NCBI GenBank assembly: GCA_024743095.1
Contig: JANSXF010000006.1
Coordinates: forward strand, 1 to 64,000
From: Flavobacteriaceae bacterium
GTDB lineage: Bacteria > Bacteroidota > Bacteroidia > Flavobacteriales > Flavobacteriaceae
Direction: 5' to 3'
Length of the DNA: 64,000 nt
The notes under the pieces are model-generated. The model was not told where the DNA came from. It ran no database searches and saw nothing but the letters and a program-made list of their open reading frames with translations. How positions within the stretch are numbered: position 1 is the stretch's first letter; every line of letters begins with the position of its first letter. A program made the position numbers and the translations under genes. Positions 63,805 through 64,000 of this stretch are shown here, one piece after another.

Positions 63805-64000
63805 ATGCAACAACTTAAGGTCTGTGAACTTTTTGCGGGTGTTGGCGGCTTTCGCCTGGGATTGGAAAACACAAAGCACTACAAGGTGGTGTGGAGCAAC
63901 CAGTGGGAGCCCTCCACAAAAAGGCAGCATGCCTCTTGGGTATATGAGGCACGTTTTGGTGCGAAAAACCATTCCAACAACAACATTGAGACCGTAAAGA
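63805..64000 (+). CDS. DNA cytosine-5 methyltransferase, cut by the window edge
   Basis: The first 65 codons are present. They include motif I (CELFAGVGGFRLGLENT) and the following VVWSNQWEPSTKRQHAS, then VYEARFGAKNHSN. Most residues in this part are the same as in the island methyltransferase at 42.0 kb, but the codons are less AT-rich, more like the surrounding chromosome. The catalytic PCQ motif and target domain lie beyond the edge. Whether an endonuclease follows cannot be seen. Confidence 0.9.
   Translation, partial: MQQLKVCELFAGVGGFRLGLENTKHYKVVWSNQWEPSTKRQHASWVYEARFGAKNHSNNNIETVK

Noticed and set aside
63651-63872. Minus-strand 73-codon frame overlapping the second methyltransferase start
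   Set aside because: It is antisense to a well-supported gene and has no family features.
1-64000. CRISPR arrays or large direct-repeat arrays
   Set aside because: I saw no regularly spaced repeats anywhere in the window.

Overview
The window reads as a chromosome segment of a member of the Flavobacteriaceae (Bacteroidota), probably marine. The reasons are two SusC/SusD outer-membrane uptake pairs, Bacteroidota promoter elements (TTG, about 20 bases, then TAnnTTTG), flavobacterial housekeeping genes (lepA, rbfA, dusB, rnpA, a methylmalonyl-CoA epimerase) and a Na+/solute symporter.

Layout. (1) 0.4-1.9 kb: an AT-rich stretch with an XRE-type regulator and an orphan lipoprotein. (2) 2.2-12.8 kb: a compact nutrient-uptake locus with a secreted metallophosphoesterase carrying a PA14 domain, a SusC/SusD pair, a small lipoprotein and a convergent giant FG-GAP/ASPIC-UnbV lipoprotein. 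(3) 12.9-13.5 kb: a rearranged IS3-family remnant. (4) 13.7-41.1 kb: a large catabolic locus. A 13-gene minus-strand operon (13.8-29.3 kb) is divergent from a lactonase gene. It is followed by a GntR/FCD regulator, a heparinase II/III-family lyase, a second SusD/SusC pair, a divergent NRAMP-fold transporter and a secreted esterase. (5) 41.2-45.2 kb: an AT-rich island holding a Sau3AI/MutH-type restriction-modification pair, a truncated gene and a second IS3 fragment, next to a tRNA with anticodon CAT. (6) 45.3-63.4 kb: housekeeping genes, two large transporters and secreted or periplasmic peptidases. (7) The right edge cuts a second cytosine-5 methyltransferase that closely resembles the one in the island.

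How region 4 may work (inference). The SusC/D pair and the lyase take up and cut a polymer. Secreted Gfo/Idh, DUF1080 and PQQ-dehydrogenase/cytochrome c proteins oxidise or cleave sugars in the periplasm. The SSS symporter (and perhaps the NRAMP-like protein) imports the products. In the cytoplasm a lactonase, an enolase-superfamily sugar-acid dehydratase, an SDR, a DapA-like aldolase and an FAH-type hydrolase form a non-phosphorylative sugar-acid route. An M20 deacylase, a ceramidase-like amidase and a GSA-type aminotransferase suggest that an amide or N-acyl group is also processed. A palindrome, TTGTATACAA, with the UxuR/ExuR-like GntR operator pattern, sits in both divergent promoter regions of this locus, so the GntR protein probably controls it as one regulon. 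The substrate cannot be read from sequence alone.
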